The notes beneath the pieces were generated by a model. The model searched no databases. It was not told where the DNA came from and saw nothing but the letters and a program-made list of their open reading frames with translations. 64,000 nt of DNA, taken from Chryseobacterium viscerum (GTDB lineage: Bacteria > Bacteroidota > Bacteroidia > Flavobacteriales > Weeksellaceae). Position 1 is the first letter of the stretch, and each line of letters begins with the position of its first letter. The position numbers and the translations under genes are program-made. Below are positions 52,552 through 61,509 of the stretch, piece after piece. The DNA is taken from assembly GCF_025949665.1 (NCBI RefSeq), contig NZ_JAPDFT010000001.1, positions 3,082,648 through 3,146,647 of the forward strand, read 5' to 3'.

Positions 52552-54267
52552 TTATGAAACCGGCAGTCTGAAATAAAATGTACTTCCATTATTCAGAGAA
52601 CTCTTCACTCCTATTTCTCCGTGTTGCTTTTCAATGAAATTTTTTGAAATGGCCAGGCCTAAGCCCGTTCCGTTCTGATGCTCTCCGGGAACCTGAAAAT
52701 AGCGGTCAAAGATCTGGCGGTGGTATTTTTCATCAATTCCGCTTCCGGTATCAATAATACTGAACTGAATAAACGAGTTCAGTTTTTCAACTACAATCTT
52801 GATATTTTCGTCCTGAAAAGAGTGCTTTACCGCATTGGTCAGGAAATTATTCATCACCCAGACTGTTTTATCAAAATCTGCGTTTACAGCATCACTTTCT
52901 TCCAGAAGATATTCTGTACTGATGGCAATATTTTTCTGCTCAGCCAGTTTTTCAACATTCTTTACAGCAGTCTGTACAATTTCTTTCGGAGAACATTTTT
53001 CAACCGTCAGTCTGATATTTCCGGATTCTACCTGAGAAAGATTAAGCAATTCTCCTGTGATATCCAATAACCGCTGTCCGTCTTCATTGATACTTTTCAG
53101 TAATTCCTGCTGCTGCTCGTTCAGTTCTCCGAATTTTTGGTTTCCAAGGAGCTGAACCCCCATTTTGATGGCTGAAATTGGTGTTTTCAATTCATGGGAA
53201 ATCGTTGCAATAAAGTTGGTTTTAGCAAAATCCAGTTCTTTAAAAGGGGTAATATTTCTCAGCAAAATTACCTTTCCGATATATTTCTTTTCTTTTTCGC
53301 CTGTTTTTACAATATTGATAGGAATAATATCCTGTTCAAAATAATTTTCCTTGTTATCACGGACAATCTTAATCGGATCTTTTACCGGGTGGTCAACATT
53401 TTTTAACAGTTCACGTATCAGATCATTGTTAATTGCTACTTCATGGGCCGTTTTTCCAATAATTTCTTCTTTATGTAGGTTTGTTATCTTCAGTGCTTCA
53501 TCATTGATCATATAGATAAAATGATTCTCATCAAGGCCAATCACAGCATCATGCATATTGTTGACCAATGTTTCGATACGTTTTTTATCCATCAGCTGTT
53601 TGGAAAGTGTACTGCTTTCGTACTCCTGAAGTTTTTCCGCCATAGTATTGAATGAATCTGCCAGACTGCTGAACTCTTCACTTCCTTTGAAATGCACCCT
53701 CTCATTATAGTTTTTATCAGCAATCTGTTTGATACTGAAGGTCAATTGATTGATAGGCTCTGCAATGGTTTGGGGTAAATTGAAAAGCAGGATAAAAGCA
53801 ATCAGAAAACATACGGTTCCCAAACTTACAATCCAGAAAGTGGCATTTTCTGCTGTAATGATCGCGATATCACTCTTCCGTTCTATACCTTTCATATTCA
53901 AAGACATGATCTTAGCCAGATCTTCACGGATGAGTTTTTCTTTATTGATATCCGGTGCTTTCAGATAACTGCTGAAATGCATATTGAGGTTTTGAGTGGC
54001 TTCTCTTTCTCCAAATTCTGTAAGGTTTTTTTCCTGCAGCTTATTATTTTTTCGAAAATCTGCTATCGCAACAGTACTATCAATACTGATGTTATCCAGC
54101 GCCAGAAGCATGTTTTTGGAAAACTCCAGACTGTTGTAATTGGCCGTAAGGATCTTTTCAGTATCGGATTTTAATTTATTAATATATACAGAACCTATCA
54201 CTGAAAGCAGAACGATCAGCAGAAATAAAAGGCCAACGCCTAAGGTAAGTTTCGTTTTAAGTTTCAT
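52552..54267 (-). CDS. Membrane histidine kinase (HAMP-PAS-HisKA-HATPase), likely Kdp kinase half
   Basis: 571 residues. TM1 near 7-28, a short periplasmic helical loop, TM2 near 147-167 (IVSLGTVCFLIAFILLF), HAMP (to about 225), PAS (about 235-350), HisKA with the phospho-His in FIATISHELKTPISAIKMG near 360, and HATPase_c with N box NNFLTNAVKHS, G1 DTGSGIDEKY and G2 GTGLGLAISK. It starts 5 bases after the kdpD sensor gene, so the sensor and kinase of canonical KdpD appear as two proteins here. The likely partner is the NtrC-type regulator at 61510-62832. Confidence 0.88.
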   Translation of the reverse strand: MKLKTKLTLGVGLLFLLIVLLSVIGSVYINKLKSDTEKILTANYNSLEFSKNMLLALDNISIDSTVAIADFRKNNKLQEKNLTEFGEREATQNLNMHFSSYLKAPDINKEKLIREDLAKIMSLNMKGIERKSDIAIITAENATFWIVSLGTVCFLIAFILLFNLPQTIAEPINQLTFSIKQIADKNYNERVHFKGSEEFSSLADSFNTMAEKLQEYESSTLSKQLMDKKRIETLVNNMHDAVIGLDENHFIYMINDEALKITNLHKEEIIGKTAHEVAINNDLIRELLKNVDHPVKDPIKIVRDNKENYFEQDIIPINIVKTGEKEKKYIGKVILLRNITPFKELDFAKTNFIATISHELKTPISAIKMGVQLLGNQKFGELNEQQQELLKSINEDGQRLLDITGELLNLSQVESGNIRLTVEKCSPKEIVQTAVKNVEKLAEQKNIAISTEYLLEESDAVNADFDKTVWVMNNFLTNAVKHSFQDENIKIVVEKLNSFIQFSIIDTGSGIDEKYHRQIFDRYFQVPGEHQNGTGLGLAISKNFIEKQHGEIGVKSSLNNGSTFYFRLPVS

Positions 54268-54272
54268 TATTT

Positions 54273-55382
54273 TTATGATAAAATAATAATATCTATCTGT
54301 CTTTCATTCAGCCTGTTCATGAGGGTATAGATCCAGCTGTACCCCAGCATCCGCTGCCAGAAACTGGCGTGAGGTTTACCAATGCAGACCGTTGTGATAT
54401 TATGAGCAATCACATATTCCAGGATTCCGTTATGAACACTGCTTTCTTTGATGCGGACAACTTTGGCACCTAATTCCTGTGCTAAATTAAAATTATTAAT
54501 TAAATACCGCTGTTTATCGAGTGCAATTTTTTCCGGATTTTCGGAAGGTTTCTGAACATACAAAACAGTCCATGGACTGTTATAATAACTGGCTAATCTT
54601 GCTGTTTTCCGGATAATTGTTTTAGCAATTTTCTCGTTGCTGCTGATGCAGGCCAGGAATTTTATGGGTTTAAAATTTTCAGTTTTGATCTCAGTTTCCA
54701 CCTTCCTTTCCACATGAGTGGCCACTTCTTTTAAAGCTAATTCACGAAGCTGGAGAATATGCCCGCTTTGGAAGAAATTACTGAGTGCGGTCTGAATTTT
54801 CTCCTTTTTATAGATTTTTCCTTCTTTTAAGCGCGTCAGCAGTTCATCCGCAGTAAGGTCGATATTGACAACTTCATCGGCTAGAGCCAGTATCTTATCC
54901 GGAACCCGTTCTGCCACTTCTACTCCTGTGATTTTCTTGACTTCTTCATTCAGGCTTTCAATATGCTGAATATTCATGGCACTGATGACATTGATCCCGT
55001 TATCAAGGATTTCCAGCACATCCTGCCATCTTTTTTTATTTTTAGAACCTTCTACATTAGTATGAGCAAGTTCGTCCACCAAAACCACTTCAGGATGTTC
55101 ATTAATGATAGCCTGAAGATCCATTTCTTCAAGATTTTTTCCTTTATAAAAGACCGATTTTCTTTCAACCTCAGGTAGTCCTTCTGCCAGCTCCACGGTT
55201 TCTTCCCGGCCATGGGTTTCTATATAGCCTATCTTTACATCAATGCCATTTCGCAAAAGGGAATGTGCTTCCTGAAGCATACGGAAGGTTTTTCCTACAC
55301 CTGCACTCATCCCGATATAAATTTTGAATTTTCCTTTACGGGATTTCTGGATAAGTTCTAAAAAATCTTTTGCTGATGACAT
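54273..55382 (-). CDS. kdpD: KdpD sensor half: KdpD domain plus universal-stress domain, no kinase
   Basis: 369 residues from 55382 (MSSAKDFLELIQKSRKGKFK). The KdpD domain has a Walker A YIGMSAGVGKTFRML, THGREETVELAEGLP and VVLVDELAHTNVEGSKNKKR; then a UspA-like domain from about 240 (FLACISSNEKIAKTII ... NGILEYVIAHNITTVCIG). Canonical KdpD is about 900 residues with four membrane segments, GAF and kinase; this protein ends after the Usp domain. It probably senses potassium or ATP state and hands the signal to the kinase encoded next. Confidence 0.9.
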   Translation of the reverse strand: MSSAKDFLELIQKSRKGKFKIYIGMSAGVGKTFRMLQEAHSLLRNGIDVKIGYIETHGREETVELAEGLPEVERKSVFYKGKNLEEMDLQAIINEHPEVVLVDELAHTNVEGSKNKKRWQDVLEILDNGINVISAMNIQHIESLNEEVKKITGVEVAERVPDKILALADEVVNIDLTADELLTRLKEGKIYKKEKIQTALSNFFQSGHILQLRELALKEVATHVERKVETEIKTENFKPIKFLACISSNEKIAKTIIRKTARLASYYNSPWTVLYVQKPSENPEKIALDKQRYLINNFNLAQELGAKVVRIKESSVHNGILEYVIAHNITTVCIGKPHASFWQRMLGYSWIYTLMNRLNERQIDIIILS

Positions 55383-55439
55383 TGATTTTATTCTTTTTAA
55401 TTTTACTTTAAACACTTTTCACTGTGGTTAAGCTGATTA

Positions 55440-56525
55440 CTAAAACCAGGCTGAAAGACTTGTTGTAATGAAGAAATTTCCTTTTCTGAATTCATCGTTT
55501 TTCGCAAAAATGGCATCTTTAGCAGTAAAACCTCTTGCCTCTGTGCGGAAAACCACATTTTTAAAGATCGCATAATCTACATTGAGAGAATATCCAAAAG
55601 TCTGAAATCCATTGGGAGTTTCTGTATTGATAATCACACCGTTCTTATCATTGTAATATTCTAATCTTCCTGCCAATGCCCATTTGTTGTCTAATTGATA
55701 TTTCATTAATACATTTGGGCTGTACCAGATATTATACTGTTCGCTTCCTTTTGACTTCTGTTCTGCTCCGATATCAAATCCTAATACTGCAGAAAACTGA
55801 TCTGTTAGCTGAAAGCTTCCATACAAATCATGGAAATAGCGCATTCTTTTATCTTCTTTAGCTTTATCATTCCCGATAAATGAGCTGCTGTTCAGGGTAA
55901 TTTTATCATTGGGTTTATAGGTCACCTGATGTCCGAAAGAAATACTCTGGTTTCCTTCCGGTTTTGCAATTCTCTGCCAGCCATTCAGTATTAATCCGCT
56001 TAAAAACCATTTCCCATTATCTGAGGTGTAAGAAATTTTGGCACCTGTTTCAAAATAGGGAGAGTTTTCTGCAGCAAAACTTCTGGTAAGATTGATATTA
56101 TCTTTTCCTATAGCACTTTCCCAGCCGATATGAGACGGCATGATCCCTGCATCAATCCACAGGTTTTTATTTTTAGAAATTTTGATCCCGATATTGGCTT
56201 CGTTGACATAGCGCAGTGCATTCTGCTCAGCAGCCATATTATCCTGTGCATAAGTTCCAGCCATTAAAGCTACATTGGCCCGTAGATTTTCACTCTGATA
56301 GTTCGCTTTAACCAATCCAAGATTAAGATTCATTTCATTATGTCTGTTATATGAGTATAAAAAGTTTTGGCGCATATGATTGCCCGGCTCATTAAAATCA
56401 TAAGTATAAAAGAGTTCTGCATAAGCAGAAAATGTCACTTTATTCTCTGTTTTCAATGAATCTGATGATTGTGCTTTGGCTAAAAATAGTCCTGATAGCA
56501 CACATATAGCTAGATATTTTTTCAC
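55440..56525 (-). CDS. Outer-membrane beta-barrel porin in the Kdp operon
   Basis: 361 residues with a signal peptide (YLAICVLSGLFLAKAQ). The sequence is full of alternating beta strands (FSAYAELFYTYDFNEP, NMAAEQNALRYVNEANIG, IMPSHIGWESAIG) and ends SLSAWF with a C-terminal Phe. This matches the Bbp2/OmpL-like putative porin family. It lies 67 bases after kdpC and 57 before kdpD, so it may let potassium across the outer membrane when supply is low (inference). Confidence 0.83.
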   Translation of the reverse strand: MKKYLAICVLSGLFLAKAQSSDSLKTENKVTFSAYAELFYTYDFNEPGNHMRQNFLYSYNRHNEMNLNLGLVKANYQSENLRANVALMAGTYAQDNMAAEQNALRYVNEANIGIKISKNKNLWIDAGIMPSHIGWESAIGKDNINLTRSFAAENSPYFETGAKISYTSDNGKWFLSGLILNGWQRIAKPEGNQSISFGHQVTYKPNDKITLNSSSFIGNDKAKEDKRMRYFHDLYGSFQLTDQFSAVLGFDIGAEQKSKGSEQYNIWYSPNVLMKYQLDNKWALAGRLEYYNDKNGVIINTETPNGFQTFGYSLNVDYAIFKNVVFRTEARGFTAKDAIFAKNDEFRKGNFFITTSLSAWF

Positions 56526-56592
56526 TATTATTAAGGTATGTTAATCATGTCAAAGTTTAAAACCTTAACATGATTATCGATTATTAAATTTA

Positions 56593-57150
56593 TTATTTTA
56601 ATTGATCCAAAGCGATATTAAGCTTCAGAACATTTACTTTTGATGGTCCGAAAAGTCCTAAGAAAGGCTTTTCTGTCTGATTATTAATTAAGCTTTTAAC
56701 TTGCTCTTCTGAAATATTTCTCACTTTTGCAATTCTCCTTGCCTGATACAATGCTCCTTCTTCAGAAATATCCGGATCCAGCCCACTTCCACTGGCAGTT
56801 ACCAGCTCTACAGGGACTTTCACACCTCCCATTTCAGGATTGTCCATTTTTAAAGTGTCAATTCTTTTCTGTACAATTTCCAGATATTCCTTGTTGCTTG
56901 GACCTTTGTTGCTCCCTCCACTTCCTGCTGCATTATAATTGACAGAGGAAGGACGGCCGTGAAAGTATTTTTCAGATTTAAATTCCTGCCCGATATTGGC
57001 ATAGAACTTCTGCCCTTTATTGTAAACGATTTCTCCGTTTCCTTTGTTCGGAAGTATTCTAGAACCTGCGTATACAACTGCCAGATAAATACCTGTAACC
57101 ACCAGCATTACAACAGTTAATCTGAATGCTGAGACAATATGATTTTTCAT
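56593..57150 (-). CDS. kdpC: Potassium-transporting ATPase subunit C
   Basis: 185 residues: one N-terminal membrane helix (LTVVMLVVTGIYLAVVYAG), then the KdpC signature YFHGRPSSVNYNAAGSGGSN, VPVELVTASGSGLDPDIS, ALYQARRIAKVR and the C-terminal VNVLKLNIALD. It binds the ATPase and raises ATP affinity. It begins 10 bases after kdpB. Confidence 0.97.
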   Translation of the reverse strand: MKNHIVSAFRLTVVMLVVTGIYLAVVYAGSRILPNKGNGEIVYNKGQKFYANIGQEFKSEKYFHGRPSSVNYNAAGSGGSNKGPSNKEYLEIVQKRIDTLKMDNPEMGGVKVPVELVTASGSGLDPDISEEGALYQARRIAKVRNISEEQVKSLINNQTEKPFLGLFGPSKVNVLKLNIALDQLK

Positions 57151-57160
57151 TTTTTAAATT

Positions 57161-59200
57161 TTAATAGAATAAACTGATTACCAGATCAATGATTTTGATT
57201 CCAATAAACGGAACAATTACTCCGCCAAGGCCGTAGATCAAAAGGTTTCTTCTCAGTAATGCGCTTGCGCCAATTGGTTTGTAAGCCACTCCTTTCAACG
57301 CCAGCGGAATCAGGAACGGAATAATTACCGCATTGAAAATAACCGCTGATAATATGGCTGTTTCCGGACTGTGAAGGTTCATAATATTCAACTTCTGAAG
57401 AGAAGGAATAAAAGTGATAAAGAGCGCCGGAATAATGGCAAAATACTTAGCAACGTCGTTCGCAATACTGAAAGTCGTCAAGGTTCCTCTTGTCATTAGC
57501 AGCTGCTTCCCGATCTCCACAATTTCGATTAGTTTTGTCGGGTCATTATCAAGATCTACCATGTTACCGGCTTCCTTAGCAGCCTGTGTTCCGCTGTTCA
57601 TCGCTACACCTACATCTGCCTGGGCCAGTGCCGGAGCATCATTGGTACCATCTCCCATCATGGCAACCAGCTTACCTTCCTGCTGTTCCTTTTTAATGTA
57701 ATTCATCTTATCTTCAGGTTTGGCTTCGGCGATAAAATCGTCTACTCCTGCTTTTTCTGCGATAAATTTTGCTGTCAAAGGATTATCTCCGGTTACCATT
57801 ACCGTTTTCACGCCCATTTTTCTCAGTCTCTGGAAACGTTCCTGAATTCCGGTTTTGATGATATCCTGAAGTTCAATAACGCCCCATACTTTTTCATTTA
57901 CGGCTACTACCAAAGGTGTTCCTCCGTTTTCAGAAATTTTGGTCACCGCATCCTGGGTTTCCTGTGGGAAGATATTCCCGGCTTTTTCAGTCAGTTTTTT
58001 TATAGTGTCATAAGCTCCTTTACGGATTCTTGTGTCGTCAAAATCAATCCCTGAAGTTCTGGTTTCCGCTGTAAAATCAATATAAGTAGGATTAGGAACC
58101 AATAAATCCTCAGATTTCAAAGCGCTTAGTTCAATGATGGATTTCCCTTCAGGTGTTTCATCGGCTACAGAACTTAATGCAGAAGCTTTAATGAATTCTT
58201 CAAGCTGAATTCCATTAGAAGGATGAAATTGAGTTGCCTTACGGTTTCCAATAGTGATTGTTCCCGTTTTATCAAGCAGCAGAACATCAATATCTCCTGC
58301 TGTTTCTACAGCTTTACCGCTTTTGGTAATCACATTCGCTCTCAATGCTCTGTCCATCCCCGCAATCCCGATTGCAGAAAGCAGACCGCCGATGGTTGTC
58401 GGAATAAGACAAACGAAAAGAGATATAAATGCCGCAATAGTAATCGGAGTCTGCGCATAGTCTGCAAAAGGCTTTAAAGTGAGGGTAACAATAATAAATG
58501 TAAGGGTAAATCCTGCTAAAAGTATAGTTAATGCGATTTCGTTAGGTGTTTTCTGTCTTGATGCTCCTTCTACAAGGGCAATCATTTTATCTAAGAAGGA
58601 TTCTCCTGGCTTTGTAGTTACTTTTACTTTAATTCTGTCTGAAAGTACTTTCGTTCCGCCTGTTACAGAGCTTTTGTCTCCTCCTGCTTCACGGATTACC
58701 GGTGCACTTTCTCCTGTAATTGCAGACTCATCAATGGTTGCAAGACCTTCAATAATCTCACCATCCATAGGAATCTGATCTCCGGCTTCACAAAGGAAAA
58801 TATCGCCTAATGTCATTTCTGCAGACATCTTCAGTCTTGTTTCAACCTGAAATCCTGGTTTGTTATCAAGCACTAATTTAGCTGGAGTTTCTTCCCTTGT
58901 TTTTCTAAGGGTATCAGCCTGTGCTTTTCCTCTTGCCTCTGCAATAGCCTCTGCAAAATTGGCAAACAGAACAGTGAAAAATAAAATAATAAATACTAAA
59001 AAGTTATAGGAAAAGCTTCCCTGGGTTTTATCACCAGTAAGACTGAACATGCTTACGATAAACATGACAATAGTTCCGATCTCCACCAGGAACATTACCG
59101 GATTTTTAAACATAATTTTCGGATTCAGCTTTACGAAGGACTGTTTGATCGCTTCGTTTACCAAATCTCTCTGAAACAATGTTTGTGACTGATTTTTCAT
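57161..59200 (-). CDS. kdpB: Potassium-transporting P-type ATPase subunit B
   Basis: 679 residues from 59200 ([20 protein letters not shown]); an 11-codon longer frame is unlikely. P-type ATPase marks: ITGESAPV (TGES), [14 protein letters not shown] with the phosphorylated Asp near 308, [17 protein letters not shown], and [20 protein letters not shown]. Hydrolyses ATP to drive high-affinity potassium uptake through KdpA. Confidence 0.97.
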   Translation of the reverse strand: MKNQSQTLFQRDLVNEAIKQSFVKLNPKIMFKNPVMFLVEIGTIVMFIVSMFSLTGDKTQGSFSYNFLVFIILFFTVLFANFAEAIAEARGKAQADTLRKTREETPAKLVLDNKPGFQVETRLKMSAEMTLGDIFLCEAGDQIPMDGEIIEGLATIDESAITGESAPVIREAGGDKSSVTGGTKVLSDRIKVKVTTKPGESFLDKMIALVEGASRQKTPNEIALTILLAGFTLTFIIVTLTLKPFADYAQTPITIAAFISLFVCLIPTTIGGLLSAIGIAGMDRALRANVITKSGKAVETAGDIDVLLLDKTGTITIGNRKATQFHPSNGIQLEEFIKASALSSVADETPEGKSIIELSALKSEDLLVPNPTYIDFTAETRTSGIDFDDTRIRKGAYDTIKKLTEKAGNIFPQETQDAVTKISENGGTPLVVAVNEKVWGVIELQDIIKTGIQERFQRLRKMGVKTVMVTGDNPLTAKFIAEKAGVDDFIAEAKPEDKMNYIKKEQQEGKLVAMMGDGTNDAPALAQADVGVAMNSGTQAAKEAGNMVDLDNDPTKLIEIVEIGKQLLMTRGTLTTFSIANDVAKYFAIIPALFITFIPSLQKLNIMNLHSPETAILSAVIFNAVIIPFLIPLALKGVAYKPIGASALLRRNLLIYGLGGVIVPFIGIKIIDLVISLFY

Positions 59201-59219
59201 TTTTTTGAAAGAGTTTATA

Positions 59220-59369
59220 TCATTGTAAATCAATAATAACCATCAAGGTATACCAAATAATAAGGAGAGATATGGATAATATAAGTGAACGTTTCAGTAA
59301 GTGTAAGACTAGCTTTCTCCAACTTTCCGGCTTCCTTAATGGTTGAATATTGATTCTAATTTTTAATGT
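59220..59369 (-). other. Gap between kdpA and kdpB with an open frame lacking a normal start
   Basis: The 177-base gap holds a 49-codon open frame ending at TGA 59222-59220 that would give a basic then hydrophobic peptide (KPESWRKLVLHLLK ... [13 protein letters not shown]). The frame has no ATG, GTG or TTG at its 5' end; an ATG there is followed at once by TGA. It may be a decayed small membrane-protein gene or chance. Confidence 0.3.
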
Positions 59370-59377
59370 TCACATTT

Positions 59378-61072
59378 TTATTTTGAGAAATACTGAATCT
59401 GCTCTGCAATAGGACCTAGGGTCAATGCAGGAAAGAAAGACAGTGCTGCAATCAGTAAAATCACCGCCAGGGTCATAAATCCGAAAGTTGCCGTATCTGT
59501 TTTCAGTGTTCCTGAACTTTCAGGGATATATTTCTTCTGTGCTAATAGTCCTGCAATCGCTACCGGGCCTATAATCGGGATGAATCTTGAAAGTAACAGT
59601 ACAATTCCTGTTGAGATATTCCACCAGGGTGTATTATCTCCAAGTCCTTCAAATCCGGATCCGTTATTCGCCGCAGAAGAGGTAAATTCGTAAAGCATTT
59701 CACTGAAACCATGGAAACCTGGGTTATTCAATGTTTTTGTTCCAAATTCCGGTAAATAAGCTGTTAAAGCTGTTCCTGCAAGAATTAAGAAAGGGTGAAA
59801 CAAAGCCACAATCATCGCGATCTTCATCTCTTTGGCTTCAATCTTTTTCCCCATAAATTCAGGAGTCCTTCCTACCATCAGACCACTGATAAACACGGCC
59901 AGAATGATAAAGATGAAATAGTTCAGAATTCCGACTCCGCAGCCTCCGTAGAAGCAGTTGATCATCATGGCAAGCAGCTCATTCATCCCCGAAAGAGGCA
60001 TTGTACTGTCATGCATAGAATTCACAGATCCCGTAGAAATAACTGTGGTTGCAATACTCCAATAGCCGGATGAAGCACTTCCGAAGCGTATTTCTTTGCC
60101 TTCCATCGCTCCCAGGCTGCTATCGGCTCCCATTTGTGTAATCAAAGGATTACCACCTGTTTCATTCACAACATTCGGAACGGTAAGAGCAAGAAAACCG
60201 ACTGTCATCACAGTAAAGATTACCCATGACAGCTTTCTTTTATTCAGATAAAAACCAAGGGCAAATACCAATGCAAAAGGAATAATCATTTGAGTAACCA
60301 TTTCTGTCATATTGGTGATATAATTAGGATTTTCAAGCGGATGTGCTGAGTTCGCTCCGAAAAATCCACCTCCATTAGTTCCTAAGTGTTTGATCGCTAC
60401 AAATGCAGATACAGGACCTCTGGAAACATCAGCTTTCTGACCTTCCAATGTGATGATATGATCTTTTCCTTCAAAAGTCATCGGACTTCCGTTGATAGAA
60501 AGAATTAAAGCAACAATTACACTGATAGGAACCAGGATTCTGATCATTGATTTTGTGAAATAATCATAAAAGTTACCTAATTCTGTACTTGTTTTTTCTT
60601 TAAAAGCTTTGAAAAGAACCGCCATTGCCGCCATACCTGTTGCTGCTGTTACAAACTGTAAAAACATCAGATAAAGCTGGCTCAGATAACTTACTCCTGT
60701 TTCTCCCGAATAATGCTGCAAATTACAGTTGACTAAGAATGAAATGGTTGTATTAAAAGCCAGGTCGGGTGACATATTCGGGTTTCCATCAGGATTTAAA
60801 GGAAGCCAGGCCTGATTCAGTAAAAGAAGAAAACCTATGATGAACCAGATCAGATTGATCGCCAGCATGGCATACATATTCTGTTTCCAGTTCATCTGGC
60901 GGGCAGGATTAATTCCCGATATTTTATAAATTAACTTTTCAATGGGTTCAAAAACCGGATCAAGAAAAGTTTTTTTGTATCCATAAACATTAGCTATGTA
61001 TTTACCTAAAAATATTCCGATAACTAACGTGACAGCAAAGATTGCTATAATGCCTAAAATTTCTGTATTCAT
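59378..61072 (-). CDS. kdpA: Potassium-transporting ATPase subunit A (channel-like)
   Basis: 564 residues from the ATG at 61072 (MNTEILGIIAIFAVTLVIG). About ten membrane helices; selectivity-filter regions NCNLQHYSGETG, GTNGGGFFGANSAHPLENP, GGCGVGILNY and NGSGFEGLGDN. Binds and passes potassium. It begins 6 bases after kdpF. Confidence 0.97.
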   Translation of the reverse strand: MNTEILGIIAIFAVTLVIGIFLGKYIANVYGYKKTFLDPVFEPIEKLIYKISGINPARQMNWKQNMYAMLAINLIWFIIGFLLLLNQAWLPLNPDGNPNMSPDLAFNTTISFLVNCNLQHYSGETGVSYLSQLYLMFLQFVTAATGMAAMAVLFKAFKEKTSTELGNFYDYFTKSMIRILVPISVIVALILSINGSPMTFEGKDHIITLEGQKADVSRGPVSAFVAIKHLGTNGGGFFGANSAHPLENPNYITNMTEMVTQMIIPFALVFALGFYLNKRKLSWVIFTVMTVGFLALTVPNVVNETGGNPLITQMGADSSLGAMEGKEIRFGSASSGYWSIATTVISTGSVNSMHDSTMPLSGMNELLAMMINCFYGGCGVGILNYFIFIILAVFISGLMVGRTPEFMGKKIEAKEMKIAMIVALFHPFLILAGTALTAYLPEFGTKTLNNPGFHGFSEMLYEFTSSAANNGSGFEGLGDNTPWWNISTGIVLLLSRFIPIIGPVAIAGLLAQKKYIPESSGTLKTDTATFGFMTLAVILLIAALSFFPALTLGPIAEQIQYFSK

Positions 61073-61078
61073 GACCAA

Positions 61079-61156
61079 TTAAAATTTTTCAGGTTTAATT
61101 AAAACATAACAGATATACACAAAGGCAAGTATTGAGAGGAAAAATAAACTCCACAT
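61079..61156 (-). CDS. kdpF: KdpF-like small subunit, 25 residues
   Basis: Tiny gene: ATG at 61156-61154, TAA at 61081-61079. The product is one hydrophobic helix (MWSLFFLSILAFVYICYVLI) followed by the conserved KdpF ending KPEKF. In E. coli KdpF stabilises the KdpFABC complex. It ends 6 bases before kdpA and begins 3 bases after the 27-residue gene. Confidence 0.85.
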   Translation of the reverse strand: MWSLFFLSILAFVYICYVLIKPEKF

Positions 61157-61159
61157 AAT

Positions 61160-61243
61160 TTATATTCTATCAAAAAATTCAACTGATTTATATAAAAGCC
61201 AAAACAACACTGCAAAAAGCAGAATTAAACTTATAAGCATCAT
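61160..61243 (-). CDS. 27-residue membrane microprotein upstream of kdpF
   Basis: ATG at 61243-61241 (or the second ATG directly after), TAA at 61162-61160. Product: MMLISLILLFAVLFWLLYKS and a short polar tail VEFFDRI. One membrane helix. Its ATG overlaps the stop of the 35-residue gene (ATATGATG), and its stop lies 3 bases before kdpF. Possibly a second KdpF-like or regulatory subunit; I recognise no named family. Confidence 0.7.
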   Translation of the reverse strand: MMLISLILLFAVLFWLLYKSVEFFDRI

Positions 61244-61347
61244 ATCTTAATCATTAGGGTTAAAAGAGTCAACAATACATACGATACAATCAGCAAACTC
61301 AAAGTTGAATGCTCCCGTTTTTTAAACGTTTTTCTTGAAATTGTCAT
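61240..61347 (-). CDS. 35-residue membrane microprotein, first gene of the kdp operon
   Basis: ATG at 61347-61345, TGA at 61242-61240. A basic N-terminus (MTISRKTFKKREHSTL) precedes one hydrophobic helix (SLLIVSYVLLTLLTLMIKI), a positive-inside topology. The stop overlaps the next start by a shared TGA/ATG, which implies coupled translation. No known family. It is the first gene after the NtrC-type regulator's terminator. Confidence 0.65.
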   Translation of the reverse strand: MTISRKTFKKREHSTLSLLIVSYVLLTLLTLMIKI

Positions 61348-61374
61348 TTTTAAATATTTTATTCAAGGACTATA

Positions 61375-61391
61375 TGCCAAAAGAAAGTCCA
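61375..61391 (-). promoter_or_regulatory. Weak sigma-54-like promoter candidate for kdp
   Basis: On the minus strand TGGACTTTCTTTTGGCA: TGG and TTG are at the sigma-54 -24/-12 spacing, but the GC of the -12 element reads GGC (one extra G) and the -24 reads TGGAC, not TGGCAC. It lies 28 bases before the 35-residue gene and downstream of a sigma-54 activator gene. Confidence 0.35.
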
Positions 61392-61392
61392 T

Positions 61393-61413
61393 TTTGAATA
61401 AAAAACATTCAAA
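61393..61413. promoter_or_regulatory. Palindrome TTTGAAT-N7-ATTCAAA beside the kdp promoter candidate
   Basis: Perfect 7-bp arms at 61393-61399 and 61407-61413, directly upstream of the sigma-54-like element; a possible regulator binding site. A second short palindrome AACAATTGTT lies at 61444-61453. Confidence 0.35.
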
Positions 61414-61466
61414 TCATTAAATAACAACACATTACAGCAAGGCAACAATTGTTATAAAACAACAAA

Positions 61467-61487
61467 AGCCTATCAAAATGATAGGCT
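61467..61487 (-). terminator. Terminator after the sigma-54 activator gene
   Basis: Perfect 9-bp stem AGCCTATCA / TGATAGGCT with a 3-base loop; leftward it is followed by TTTTGTTGTTTT. It separates the regulator from the kdp operon. Confidence 0.8.
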
Positions 61488-61509
61488 CTTTATTAAAATG
61501 ATAAAAAAT

